DNA of 8,220 nt from Bacteroidaceae bacterium (GCA_024695315.1 JAILIJ010000363.1:1-8220); one strand, 5' to 3'; shown: positions 1 to 7,117, counted from the stretch's first letter. Translations and numbers: made by a program. The notes: generated from the sequence alone by a model not told the origin.

Positions 1-50
1 TAAAAGAAGAAACAAGACTTTGTCATTTTTTTCTAAGTGATAACAGTATG

Positions 51-94
51 AAAAAAGGTCGGATTCACAATGAATCCGACCTAACTTTTGTTTT
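51..94 (-). terminator. Intrinsic terminator of the glycosyltransferase operon
   Basis: A perfect 11-bp stem, GGTCGGATTCA (57-67) with TGAATCCGACC (71-81), closes a 3-nt loop. Read on the minus strand it is followed by six T (56-51), the classic form of a Rho-independent terminator, and it lies about 50 bp beyond the stop codon of the minus-strand gene ending at 132. Read on the plus strand it is followed by TAACTTTTGTTTT, so it may work in both directions. No gene is recognisable in bases 1-50. Confidence 0.85.
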
Positions 95-131
95 ACATAT
101 AAAGACTAATCAAGCGCCATAATTTTATCTT

Positions 132-1238
132 TTATGACACAAGGGAATTGAAAAGTTCTTCGTATCCCTTAGCACATCTTTCCATTGTAAAATGTTCCTT
201 GTAGAGCTTGACAAGTTCATATCTATCCACTTTATCCTTATTCTGTATTGCCCTTTCTATGGCGTCAATATAAGCCTCATCAGTAAAATCATCTGACACG
301 AATCCTGTTACACCATCTTGTATGATATCAACAACACCACTTACTGGAGTTGACACAGGAATACAGCCGTATGATAAAGCCTCAATTAACGACAAAGGCA
401 TTCCTTCAAAATCAGACGATAGCGTGAAGAAGTCCGAGTTAGCAAGATAGTCTGCCACATTGCTGCAAGAATCTAAAAAATGAATGTGATCCATAGCTTC
501 TGCCTTTGCAGCTCGTCCTATCTCATTATCATAGTCAGCTCCCATGATAAGCAGAGTAACGTCCTGCCCACGTCGTCTTACCTCATTAAAACAGCGTACA
601 AGACGCGGTATATTTTTCTGCTTGTTACACCTTGCCATGATAGTAAAAACAAGTGTGTCGTCAGTCTTTTTGAAAGAATCAATCAGTCGACGTACCTCAT
701 CAAACTTATCTGTAGTAGGCATAAAGTCCCTTCCATTATATATTATGCTTGTAGGATTCTTTCCATACACCTCACGAATAGAATTAGCATTCTCCTGACT
801 TATGGCAACATATTTATACCATCCCAATCTGTATGCAGCTTTGATAAGTGGCAAATGCTTTCTGTAAAGCTTCTTATCCTCATTCTGACACTGGTTATGA
901 GATGTGACTACACACTTAGCCTTTCTATTTAATCTCATAGCCAACAAAGATTTTGTTGTCGCCGGAATAGAATTGATATGTAGTATATCAGGATTTATTT
1001 TCTTAACAATTCTCGCCATGGCAAAAAAGGTTTTCCAGCCTTGTCGTCCCTCATTTAGAGATACAATTTTACAAGAACTGTCAAGTTCGTCCATATAATA
1101 AGACGTTTCCTCATTTGGTTTAGCAATAGACAGAATTGTCACATCATGTCCAAGTGCAATCAAATGATTACACATATCTACCGTGAAATGTACATTACCT
1201 CCACTATAGAAATTATATATAATCTCAAGTACTTTCAT
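132..1238 (-). CDS. Glycosyltransferase, GT4-type (GT-B fold)
   Basis: A 368-residue protein with the two-domain layout of family 4 retaining glycosyltransferases, which move a sugar from a nucleotide-sugar donor to a growing glycan on the cytoplasmic side of the membrane. The N-terminal acceptor domain opens with a hydrophobic strand and a GG pair (Gly13-Gly14). The C-terminal donor domain starts near residue 196 (VFTIMARCNKQKNI, with Arg203 and Lys207/Lys209 in the usual phosphate-contacting region). It carries the E-x7-E signature as EGMPLSLIE, Glu278 to Glu286, followed by the G-x-P-V-S loop. No membrane segment or signal peptide is seen. It begins at ATG, 17 bp after the stop of the upstream glycosyltransferase, so the two are very likely co-transcribed and probably act on the same glycan. 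Donor and acceptor sugars cannot be read from sequence. Family assignment is firm; the pathway (capsule, O-antigen-like glycan or protein glycan) is open. Confidence 0.9.
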   Translation of the reverse strand: MKVLEIIYNFYSGGNVHFTVDMCNHLIALGHDVTILSIAKPNEETSYYMDELDSSCKIVSLNEGRQGWKTFFAMARIVKKINPDILHINSIPATTKSLLAMRLNRKAKCVVTSHNQCQNEDKKLYRKHLPLIKAAYRLGWYKYVAISQENANSIREVYGKNPTSIIYNGRDFMPTTDKFDEVRRLIDSFKKTDDTLVFTIMARCNKQKNIPRLVRCFNEVRRRGQDVTLLIMGADYDNEIGRAAKAEAMDHIHFLDSCSNVADYLANSDFFTLSSDFEGMPLSLIEALSYGCIPVSTPVSGVVDIIQDGVTGFVSDDFTDEAYIDAIERAIQNKDKVDRYELVKLYKEHFTMERCAKGYEELFNSLVS

Positions 1239-1255
1239 TAATACAATATATTTAC

Positions 1256-2188
1256 TTACCTACATATTTCGAATCCTGGTTTATAAAGCTTATGTACACC
1301 GAGCTTTCCACGAATACCATCATATATGGCAATAAACTGCATTTTTAAAGCCTTAGCACTCTTATGGCATTTATATTCATGCAATTCCTTAACAACCTTA
1401 TAACAGCAAAAAAACAAGAAAGTAAGTAGATGATAGCTTTTAAGGGTATAGACATGATTTCTCGTTAGATAGTAATCTCTCCAAGTGGTTACTACATTTG
1501 GTTTAAGCTTTGCTACCGCCGTATCATGAAAGATTCGCATATTTGGAAGCAGAATAATCTTGCCATATTTGTTTATTCTATGGCTATGTTCCGTGTCATC
1601 GTAGAAGATAAACAATTGATCATTAGGCAACGGGGTCTTCCTGAGAATATCCATGTTATAGCACGAGCCAACAAATGTTGTCTCCTGTATCTCTATTGCC
1701 GGATGCGAATATTCTTCTTTCGGAACTGGCTTAGGAACATAAATGAGTTTCTTAACACTATACCGTCTATGCGTCACGCTTATATTTTCAAGTGAACGTG
1801 TGCATACGGCTCCGCAGAAACAAGCCACCTTACCATATTCAGTCTTATTTGCGTTCTCATTTACAATCTGTAAGGAATCAGGTTGAGGATACGCATCGTC
1901 ATCCGACACCCAAAGCCAGTCAGCATCAGTCTCTAGAGCAGCCTTAAATCCTATCCTAAAGCCTCCTGCGCCTCCAAGATTTCTATCAGTTCGAATAACA
2001 CGCTTACTAATCATTTGGTTATCCGACGCCCATTCATTCAAAAAATCCTCTGTGCCATCGGTACTACAATTGTCGACAACAATTATAGACGAAGGTTTAT
2101 ATGTCTGTTGGGCATAACTTTGCAAAGCCTTCTTTAGTTTTGTCAACCTATTATAAGTAACAATAATAACACAAATATTATTATCCAT
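1256..2188 (-). CDS. Glycosyltransferase, GT2-type, galactofuranosyl/rhamnosyl-transferase-like
   Basis: A 310-residue GT-A fold enzyme. Visible motifs in order: the nucleotide-binding start VIIVTYNR (residues 7-14), VVDNCSTDGT (37-46), NLGGAGGF (70-77), the metal-binding triple Asp in WVSDDDAYP (Asp96-Asp98), a possible catalytic-base region FYDDTEHSHR (195-204), and RIFHD with His221, which may be a further metal ligand. The NLGGAGGF plus DDD plus late His pattern is that of the GlfT/WbbL-like branch of GT2 (galactofuranosyl- and rhamnosyltransferases), known from GlfT2 to use the triple Asp and a His to hold the metal. The exact sugar remains inference. The segment 252-264 is hydrophobic (HLLTFLFFCCYKV) and may touch or enter the membrane. 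It starts at ATG 2188 and is the first gene of a two-gene operon with the GT4 enzyme downstream. Both genes look more AT-rich than clpB, a frequent trait of surface-glycan genes. Confidence 0.9.
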   Translation of the reverse strand: MDNNICVIIVTYNRLTKLKKALQSYAQQTYKPSSIIVVDNCSTDGTEDFLNEWASDNQMISKRVIRTDRNLGGAGGFRIGFKAALETDADWLWVSDDDAYPQPDSLQIVNENANKTEYGKVACFCGAVCTRSLENISVTHRRYSVKKLIYVPKPVPKEEYSHPAIEIQETTFVGSCYNMDILRKTPLPNDQLFIFYDDTEHSHRINKYGKIILLPNMRIFHDTAVAKLKPNVVTTWRDYYLTRNHVYTLKSYHLLTFLFFCCYKVVKELHEYKCHKSAKALKMQFIAIYDGIRGKLGVHKLYKPGFEICR

Positions 2189-2279
2189 ATTACAAAAATT
2201 AGTTACATATCACAATTAAAAGAATACTAATATAAAATGTTCTATTCACCACATTTTTACTTGTTCATTATATTCCGTG

Positions 2280-2287
2280 CAAAGTTA
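2280..2287 (-). promoter_or_regulatory. Probable -7 box of the glycosyltransferase operon
   Basis: On the minus strand the sequence reads TAACTTTG followed by CACGG, an exact match to the Bacteroidota -7 consensus TAnnTTTG, placed 92 bp before the GT2 start codon. A TTTTG lies upstream (2317-2313) but the spacer of 25 nt is longer than the usual 19-21, so the -33 element is doubtful. Transcription would begin near 2274, giving a leader of about 85 nt. The rest of the 2189-2522 gap is AT-rich, with the clpB terminator at its right side and no other gene visible. Confidence 0.6.
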
Positions 2288-2460
2288 AGAATTTTTCCTT
2301 TTATAAAAATCACAAAACACTAAATACTTAAAAAACAGCAACTCTTACCCATATTTTTAGCCTTAAATGTAAAAATAATTAGATATATTACCACTTATTT
2401 AATTCTAAAAAGATACTTGCCTAATATATGTAACATTCTGGCAGGAGGCCGATAGAACGC

Positions 2461-2496
2461 AAAATGCTGTTCAAGACGTTAGTCCTGAACAGCATT
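2461..2496 (-). terminator. Intrinsic terminator of clpB
   Basis: A perfect 11-bp stem, AATGCTGTTCA (463-473 of the 2000s) with TGAACAGCATT (2486-2496), continues after one mismatch into GAC/GTC around a GTTA loop. On the minus strand the stem is followed by TTTT then GCG, a short U-tract. It lies 27 bp past the clpB stop codon, which fits termination of the clpB transcript. Confidence 0.75.
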
Positions 2497-2522
2497 CATA
2501 AAAAATAACCTTAAATAATCAA

Positions 2523-5078
2523 TCATTTATTTCCAAACACAAGTTTGTCTCCATCAGCATCGACTATAATCTTGCTATCGCGTGTAACTTCGCCCGAAAG
2601 CATCTTCTTAGAAAGCTCATTAAGAAGTTCTTTCTGAAGAGCTCTCTTGACTGGACGTGCTCCAAACTCAGGATCGAATCCAGCCTTAGCAATAGCATTT
2701 ATAGCGGCCTCCGTTGCTTCCATCTCGATGCCATTATCATCCAGCATCTTGATGACAGAATTTACCTGGAGACGTACAATCTGACGTATCTCATCCTCCT
2801 TCAACGGATGGAACATCATTATTTCGTCTATACGGTTAAGGAACTCAGGACGAATGGTCTGTTTAAGCATAGCCATCACCTCATCGTATGCTCCCTCCCC
2901 CTTCTCCATTATGAGATGAGAGCCAAGATTAGAAGTCATGATGATTATGGTATTCTTGAAGTTCACCACACGTCCCTTATTATCTGTCAATCGGCCATCA
3001 TCGAGGACCTGCAAGAGAATGTTGAACACATCCGGATGAGCCTTTTCTATCTCATCGAACAAGACTACAGAATAAGGCTTACGACGTACGGCTTCTGTCA
3101 ACTGTCCACCCTCATCATAACCGACATATCCAGGAGGCGCTCCTATGAGTCGGCTCACGCTATGCTTCTCCTGATACTCACTCATATCGATACGAGTCAT
3201 CATCGTCTCGTCGTCGAAGAGATAATCAGCCAAAGCCTTTGCAAGCTCAGTCTTACCAACACCTGTCGTTCCGAGGAATATGAAACTACCAATAGGACGC
3301 TTTGGGTCCTGCAGGCCAGCACGACTACGACGTACGGCATCCGCTACAGCCTGAATGGCCTCGTCCTGACCGATAACACGCTTATGGAGTTCGTCCTCAA
3401 GCTTTAGCAACTTTGCGCGTTCGCTCTGCTGCATCTTGCTCACTGGGATACCAGTCCAACGGCTAACCACGTCAGCTATATCATCGCTCGTCACTTCCTC
3501 CTTAATCATGGCATCACCACCCTGAGTAGTATTGAGTTCTGCCTGAATTTTCTGTATCTCCTCCTCGAGAGCCTTTAGCTTACCATAACGAATTTCAGCC
3601 ACACGAGCATAATTACCTTCACGTTCAGCACGCTCAGCCTCATACTTGAGTTGTTCAATCTGCTGCTTATTCTGCTGAATCTTATTCACGAGGTTACGCT
3701 CTGCCTGCCATTTGCTATTATAAGAAGTCTCCTCTTCCTTAAGGTCTGCAATCTCCTTGTTCAGCTCTGCAAGCTTCACCTCATCGCCCTCACGCTTGAT
3801 AGCCTCACGCTCAATCTCCAACTGCTTGAGTCGACGTGTAATCTCATCAAGTTCCTCAGGCAAAGAGTCACGTTCCATACGCAACTTAGCAGCAGCCTCA
3901 TCCATAAGGTCAATAGCCTTGTCCGGAAGGAAACGTTCAGTAATGTAACGGTTTGAGAGTTCTACGGCAGCAATAATAGCCTCATCCTTAATACGTACCT
4001 TATGGTGATTCTCATAACGCTCCTTCAATCCACGAAGGATGGATATTGTAGAAAGCACATCTGGCTCGCTTACCATTACAGTTTGGAATCGACGTTCGAG
4101 GGCCTTATCTTTCTCAAAATACTTCTGGTACTCATCAAGTGTAGTGGCACCAATACTGCGGAGTTCACCACGCGCAAGAGCTGGTTTCAAGATATTGGCA
4201 GCATCCATAGCCCCCTCTCCCTTTCCGGCTCCGACAAGAGTATGAATCTCGTCGATGAACAGTATGATATTTCCTTCACTTTTAGTTACTTCGTTGATTA
4301 CGGACTTGAGTCGTTCCTCAAACTCACCCTTATACTTGGCACCAGCCACAAGAGCACCCATATCGAGAGAATATAGCTGCTTATCCTTCAAGTTGTCTGG
4401 CACATCTCCACGAAGGATTCTATGAGCCAATCCTTCCACGATAGCCGTCTTACCCGTACCCGGTTCACCAATAAGAATTGGGTTATTCTTTGTACGACGA
4501 GAAAGAATCTGCAAGATGCGTCGTATCTCCTCGTCACGTCCTATGACTGGGTCGAGTTTACCAGAACGCGCCTGCTCAATCAGGTTGGTAGCATACTTCT
4601 CAAGAGCCTGATAAGTATCCTCACTTGACTGGCTGTTCACTTTCTGTCCTTTTCGAAGTTCCTGAATAGCCATACGCAGAGCCTTCTCCGTAATTCCCAT
4701 ATCCTTCATCATCTTGCTCACGCTGGAATCCACCATGAGAAGAGCAAGAATAATCGGTTCGAGGCTTACGAATTCGTCGCCCATATCCTTAGAGAGAGCC
4801 ATAGCCCTCTGAATTACCTCATTTGCCGAGCGATCAAGATAAGGTTCACCACCACTTACCTTAGGCTTAGACATAGCTTCACTCATCACCAAGTTCTGGA
4901 ACGTCTGTACGTTGACGCCCATTTTCTGGAATATAAAGTTGGTTACATTCTCACCAACTTTAAGCACTCCCGCCATAAGATGGGCAGGCTCAATCATCTG
5001 CTGTCCGTTCTGTTGCACGAGATTGACAGCTTCCTGTAACGCTTCCTGCGCCTTGATTGTAAAGTTGTTGAAGTTCAT
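2523..5078 (-). CDS. clpB: ATP-dependent chaperone ClpB (HSP100 disaggregase)
   Basis: An 851-residue protein, close to the usual 850-870 of ClpB. It works as a cytosolic hexamer that pulls polypeptides out of aggregates with DnaK. Domains in order: Clp N-domain (about 1-145); first AAA+ ring with Walker A GEPGTGKT (204-211), pore-loop Tyr249 in GAKYKG, Walker B with Asp276-Glu277, and the double Arg finger Arg329-Arg330; a coiled-coil middle domain (about 405-520), which is the ClpB hallmark absent from ClpA and much shorter in ClpC; second AAA+ ring with Walker A GTTGVGKT (603-610), pore loop GYVGY (650-654), Walker B Asp675-Glu676, the Arg finger region RPEFLNRID (743-751) and sensor 2 GARP (806-809). 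All catalytic residues are present, so the enzyme should be active. The second Walker A has Thr where many ClpBs have Pro, a mild variant. No CIRCE-like inverted repeat precedes it, and no exact TAnnTTTG box lies between 5079 and 5420, so how it is started is unclear. Confidence 0.98.
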   Translation of the reverse strand: MNFNNFTIKAQEALQEAVNLVQQNGQQMIEPAHLMAGVLKVGENVTNFIFQKMGVNVQTFQNLVMSEAMSKPKVSGGEPYLDRSANEVIQRAMALSKDMGDEFVSLEPIILALLMVDSSVSKMMKDMGITEKALRMAIQELRKGQKVNSQSSEDTYQALEKYATNLIEQARSGKLDPVIGRDEEIRRILQILSRRTKNNPILIGEPGTGKTAIVEGLAHRILRGDVPDNLKDKQLYSLDMGALVAGAKYKGEFEERLKSVINEVTKSEGNIILFIDEIHTLVGAGKGEGAMDAANILKPALARGELRSIGATTLDEYQKYFEKDKALERRFQTVMVSEPDVLSTISILRGLKERYENHHKVRIKDEAIIAAVELSNRYITERFLPDKAIDLMDEAAAKLRMERDSLPEELDEITRRLKQLEIEREAIKREGDEVKLAELNKEIADLKEEETSYNSKWQAERNLVNKIQQNKQQIEQLKYEAERAEREGNYARVAEIRYGKLKALEEEIQKIQAELNTTQGGDAMIKEEVTSDDIADVVSRWTGIPVSKMQQSERAKLLKLEDELHKRVIGQDEAIQAVADAVRRSRAGLQDPKRPIGSFIFLGTTGVGKTELAKALADYLFDDETMMTRIDMSEYQEKHSVSRLIGAPPGYVGYDEGGQLTEAVRRKPYSVVLFDEIEKAHPDVFNILLQVLDDGRLTDNKGRVVNFKNTIIIMTSNLGSHLIMEKGEGAYDEVMAMLKQTIRPEFLNRIDEIMMFHPLKEDEIRQIVRLQVNSVIKMLDDNGIEMEATEAAINAIAKAGFDPEFGARPVKRALQKELLNELSKKMLSGEVTRDSKIIVDADGDKLVFGNK

Positions 5079-5420
5079 AACTTAATTATTTATCATTTTA
5101 TAATTGATCACATACCCTGTTTCGGCTTATTATACCGTGAACATTCGCATGACTACATTTCCCCCTTCAAACAACATTCCAATACCTTGCAGTCTGTAAT
5201 TATGTCATTCTAATATGTCAAATTGGCGTTCAAAACAGTCTTTTCGTACATCAAACTGCACTTAAAGTTTTCTTGATATTATAATCAATCCACACATTAA
5301 TACTCATGCAACTGATGGAACGAGAAGCCTACGTTTTATAATAAAAGAGTCAAAGACAAATAGTCTGCAAATCATCTGTATATTGATACGTAAATATTTT
5401 TACGACTTATCATATAAAAC
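5079..5420. other. Long clpB upstream region without a recognisable gene
   Basis: AT-rich DNA between the clpB start and the terminator at 5421-5451. No open frame with coding character was found. A direct repeat TATGTCA occurs at 5201-5207 and 5214-5220 (13-bp period). A small hairpin CGTAAA-TATT-TTTACG sits at 5389-5404. An exact Bacteroidota -7 box facing clpB is absent here. Heat-shock control of clpB would be expected from the family, but no known operator is visible. Confidence 0.5.
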
Positions 5421-5451
5421 AAAAAAAGTGCGTCAACAAAGACGTACTTTT
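5421..5451 (-). terminator. Intrinsic terminator with seven-U tract upstream of clpB
   Basis: AAAAGTGCGTC (5424-5434) pairs with GACGTACTTTT (5441-5451) around a 6-nt loop, with one G-U pair. On the minus strand the stem runs directly into TTTTTTT then GTTTTATATG, a strong terminator tail. It is about 300 bp past the S41 gene, which has its own weaker hairpin at its stop codon, so this terminator more likely ends a transcript started at the promoter near 5600. Confidence 0.8.
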
Positions 5452-5462
5452 CTACCCCACTT

Positions 5463-5506
5463 CCTTCGACAACGCTTCGTAACACCTTCGTAAATCCTTC
5501 GTATTT
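5463..5506. repeat. Four tandem 11-bp repeats with CTTCG core
   Basis: CTTCG occurs at 5464, 5475, 5486 and 5497, an exact 11-bp period. The units are CCTTCGACAAC, GCTTCGTAACA, CCTTCGTAAAT and CCTTCGTATTT on the plus strand; the inner two are the closest to a consensus CTTCGTAA. On the minus strand they read as ACGAAGG-type units inside the candidate small RNA. Spacing close to one helical turn would place each core on the same face of the DNA. Confidence 0.8.
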
Positions 5507-5597
5507 TATTGCTGTTGAGTATTGATTTCGAACGTTAGAAATTTCCACTCACACCTGGATATATTCGGAGTTAGACGCGCATCGTCAGATGAATGCT

Positions 5598-5629
5598 CAA
5601 ATATAATATAAATATCTCTATATTACAAA
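5598..5629 (-). promoter_or_regulatory. Bacteroidota-type promoter of the candidate small RNA
   Basis: On the minus strand TTTG (5629-5626) is followed by a 20-nt spacer and TATATTTG (5605-5598), an exact fit to the TTTG / 19-21 nt / TAnnTTTG promoter of this phylum and the best-spaced promoter in the window. It points away from the S41 gene toward clpB. The predicted start is near 5591-5595. Confidence 0.65.
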
Positions 5630-5734
5630 TTTTCTAAATAAATACGTTAAAATTTAACATAGTTTAACCTAAAACACAGCGCATTACATACTGGACATGA
5701 CAATATGCTAATATTTCAGTTTGAGAGTTATCAT

Positions 5735-5752
5735 AAAAAATGCCTGCATTTT
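5735..5752 (-). terminator. Possible weak terminator overlapping the S41 stop codon
   Basis: On the minus strand AAAATG, loop CAGG, CATTTT forms a 6-bp AT-rich stem followed by a run of T. It begins within the stop codon of the S41 gene. The stem is weak, so ending here is likely only partial. Confidence 0.4.
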
Positions 5753-7040
5753 ATTTCGCTACATAAGAATATGCAGTACTAAGAAGAGTCTCACGATAAT
5801 CTCCATACGGATACAGATTGACATAATTAAATTCGTTGATTTCGACATCAGGAGTTATGCCTGAACCATAATCATAATCACCTGTGCCGTCTGCCACATA
5901 AGCCACAACTGGGGAAAGTTTAACCAAATAATTATATCCAACTAATTGTGTCATAACGTTCTGTCCTGCTGTAGTTTGGCCAATAACACAAACATTTTCA
6001 CTTCCCATGGCAGATTTAAGAGCATGTATGAGCCATTCTGCTGCACCTTGAGTATAAGACGAAGTTATAATAAATACACGTCCTAATCCAAGATTTCCAA
6101 CAGACTTATCAGGCATAACAGATACATTATTCTCAGAATTTTTCTCATTCCATTTTGTCTTGGCAAGTACATTATCAAGTGCACTCGGAGCTATGATGTA
6201 AGAAGCAAGACGTCTCATCATGTCCAACGTCCCGTCATTAGCGAGCCTCAAATCGAGGACAAGTTCTGAGATTTCTACATTCTTAAACTCGTTCATAATC
6301 TTATCCAAGCTATCCACGTATGACGAATCAGCAACAGTCCTATTTACCAATCCATTGCCTACAAGTAACCTGTTACACATAAGATAACCAATAGAAACGC
6401 CAAGTGTATCCCTAACATTATGAACTGGGAACGCAACATCTTCAACAACAGTAGATTTTGGCAAAGTATATTCAACCGTATCCTTCCATAAGAAAGTCTG
6501 AGATTCCTCATTATAATCCAAATGGCAAACTACCAAAGCCCTTTGCGCTCCACTCACAATCTTGCTAGCATTTGAAGATGTAATTTTATTATTATCAAAA
6601 GAATATATAAAATCTCCACGTTTAAGTCCGCAACGCTGAGCCGGAGAATTGTCGTATACAGTCACCACCCTCGCATAGCTACGTGTAGACTGACTTGTAG
6701 GGTCGGTCATGATGGAGAAATCAAAACCGTAAGAATCCAAATGATTGTAATTTCCCCTTGGATGTACGTCTGTTGTCGTGGTATCGACAGTAAGGAAAGA
6801 CCATTTATCATTCTTTCCATAAGCCGTAATAATATCCAAAAAAGTAGAAGGTTTCCCAAAGAACTTCTTCCAAGCAGGTTCTTGAATATTATCCGCCCAC
6901 AAATACTTGTCGCTCATAACTTCGTAAATCCACTGGTTATGTTGAGTCAACGCTTCATATTGATAAGAACGGTCTTCCCCGACACATGCGTTCAGGAAAA
7001 GAACAGAGATAATAAGAAGCGTATTGAATATTTTTCTCAT
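5751..7040 (-). CDS. S41-family (C-terminal processing peptidase-like) lipoprotein, probably catalytically inactive
   Basis: A 429-residue lipoprotein. The signal peptide ends in the lipobox LNAC with Cys19 as the lipidated residue, followed by acidic Glu22-Asp23. An N-terminal helical region (about 28-75) leads into a PDZ domain (about 100-175, with NSPAQRCGLKRGD at 131-143). The S41 protease fold follows: ELVLDLRLANDG (259-270), RVFIITSSYTQGAAEW (321-336), VIGQTTAGQN (352-361) and the family-typical end GSGITPDVEINE (392-403). Active S41 enzymes have a catalytic Ser in T-A-S-A-S-E and a Lys in the later G-K turn. Here the aligned positions are Gly332 (TQGAAE) and Gln360 (AGQN), so both members of the dyad are missing. 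It probably binds peptides or partner proteins at the envelope rather than cutting them. The reading frame is intact. It starts at ATG 7040 under a good -7 box. No operon partner is apparent downstream. The family is clear; the function is unknown. Confidence 0.88.
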   Translation of the reverse strand: MRKIFNTLLIISVLFLNACVGEDRSYQYEALTQHNQWIYEVMSDKYLWADNIQEPAWKKFFGKPSTFLDIITAYGKNDKWSFLTVDTTTTDVHPRGNYNHLDSYGFDFSIMTDPTSQSTRSYARVVTVYDNSPAQRCGLKRGDFIYSFDNNKITSSNASKIVSGAQRALVVCHLDYNEESQTFLWKDTVEYTLPKSTVVEDVAFPVHNVRDTLGVSIGYLMCNRLLVGNGLVNRTVADSSYVDSLDKIMNEFKNVEISELVLDLRLANDGTLDMMRRLASYIIAPSALDNVLAKTKWNEKNSENNVSVMPDKSVGNLGLGRVFIITSSYTQGAAEWLIHALKSAMGSENVCVIGQTTAGQNVMTQLVGYNYLVKLSPVVAYVADGTGDYDYGSGITPDVEINEFNYVNLYPYGDYRETLLSTAYSYVAK

Positions 7041-7068
7041 CTTGTCAATTTATTTTTCCATTTTGGTG

Positions 7069-7076
7069 CAAAGGTA
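7069..7076 (-). promoter_or_regulatory. -7 box of the S41 lipoprotein gene
   Basis: On the minus strand TACCTTTG followed by CACC, an exact TAnnTTTG match, 28 bp before the start codon. This implies a very short leader of roughly 22 nt. No TTTG is found at the proper -33 distance. Confidence 0.65.
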
Positions 7077-7089
7077 ATAAAAAACTCAC

Positions 7090-7097
7090 TATATTTG
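7090..7097 (+). promoter_or_regulatory. -7 box of the plus-strand lipoprotein gene
   Basis: TATATTTG followed by CAGC is an exact TAnnTTTG match on the plus strand. A TTTTG at 7061-7065 lies 24 nt upstream, slightly far for a -33 element and located inside the divergent S41 promoter. The start would be near 7103, giving a leader of about 125 nt that contains the long stem-loop. Confidence 0.55.
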
Positions 7098-7117
7098 CAG
7101 CATCTATAATGATAAAT

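Larger units (their letters stand above)
5421..5594 (-). ncRNA. Candidate small RNA between the S41 gene and clpB
   Basis: A consensus promoter (TTTG, 20-nt spacer, TATATTTG, 5629-5598) and a U-tract terminator (5451-5421) on the same strand bracket about 170 nt with no credible start-to-stop coding frame. The transcript would carry four 11-nt repeats with the core CGAAG in its 3' half (5506-5463), then the terminator stem. Local pairing is possible at GACG/CGTC near the 5' end and at ATTTC/GAAAT in the middle. I could not match it to 6S, tmRNA, RNase P or SRP RNA. Alternatives are a long clpB leader with an attenuator, or a copy of a dispersed intergenic repeat. Existence of the transcript is inferred from signals only. 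Confidence 0.42.

Noticed and set aside
14..33. GAC-TTT-GTC followed by a run of T near the left edge, plus strand
   Set aside because: A 3-bp to 4-bp stem is too weak to call a terminator, and the gene it might serve is outside the window.
480..932. Plus-strand open frames inside the glycosyltransferase genes (and likewise inside clpB and the S41 gene)
   Set aside because: They lie opposite genes with clear family motifs, have no recognisable domains, and show the composition of antisense readings.
5201..5220. Direct repeat TATGTCA twice with 13-bp period upstream of clpB
   Set aside because: Seven matching bases in AT-rich DNA are easily due to chance, and no known regulator site matches.
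5129..5222. TTGACA (5222-5217) and TATAAT (5134-5129) on the minus strand upstream of clpB
   Set aside because: They are not at promoter spacing to each other; TTGACA with a 17-nt spacer meets only TACAGA, and the primary sigma factor of Bacteroidota prefers TTTG/TAnnTTTG.
5372..5485. A 37-codon minus-strand frame starting at GTG, crossing the terminator at 5421-5451
   Set aside because: It needs a non-ATG start, runs straight through a hairpin with a U-tract, and includes the repeat array; the composition fits chance reading of structured non-coding DNA.
5421..5629. Miniature transposable element
   Set aside because: No terminal inverted repeats or flanking target-site duplication could be found at the ends of the block, although a genome-wide copy count would be needed to exclude a dispersed repeat.
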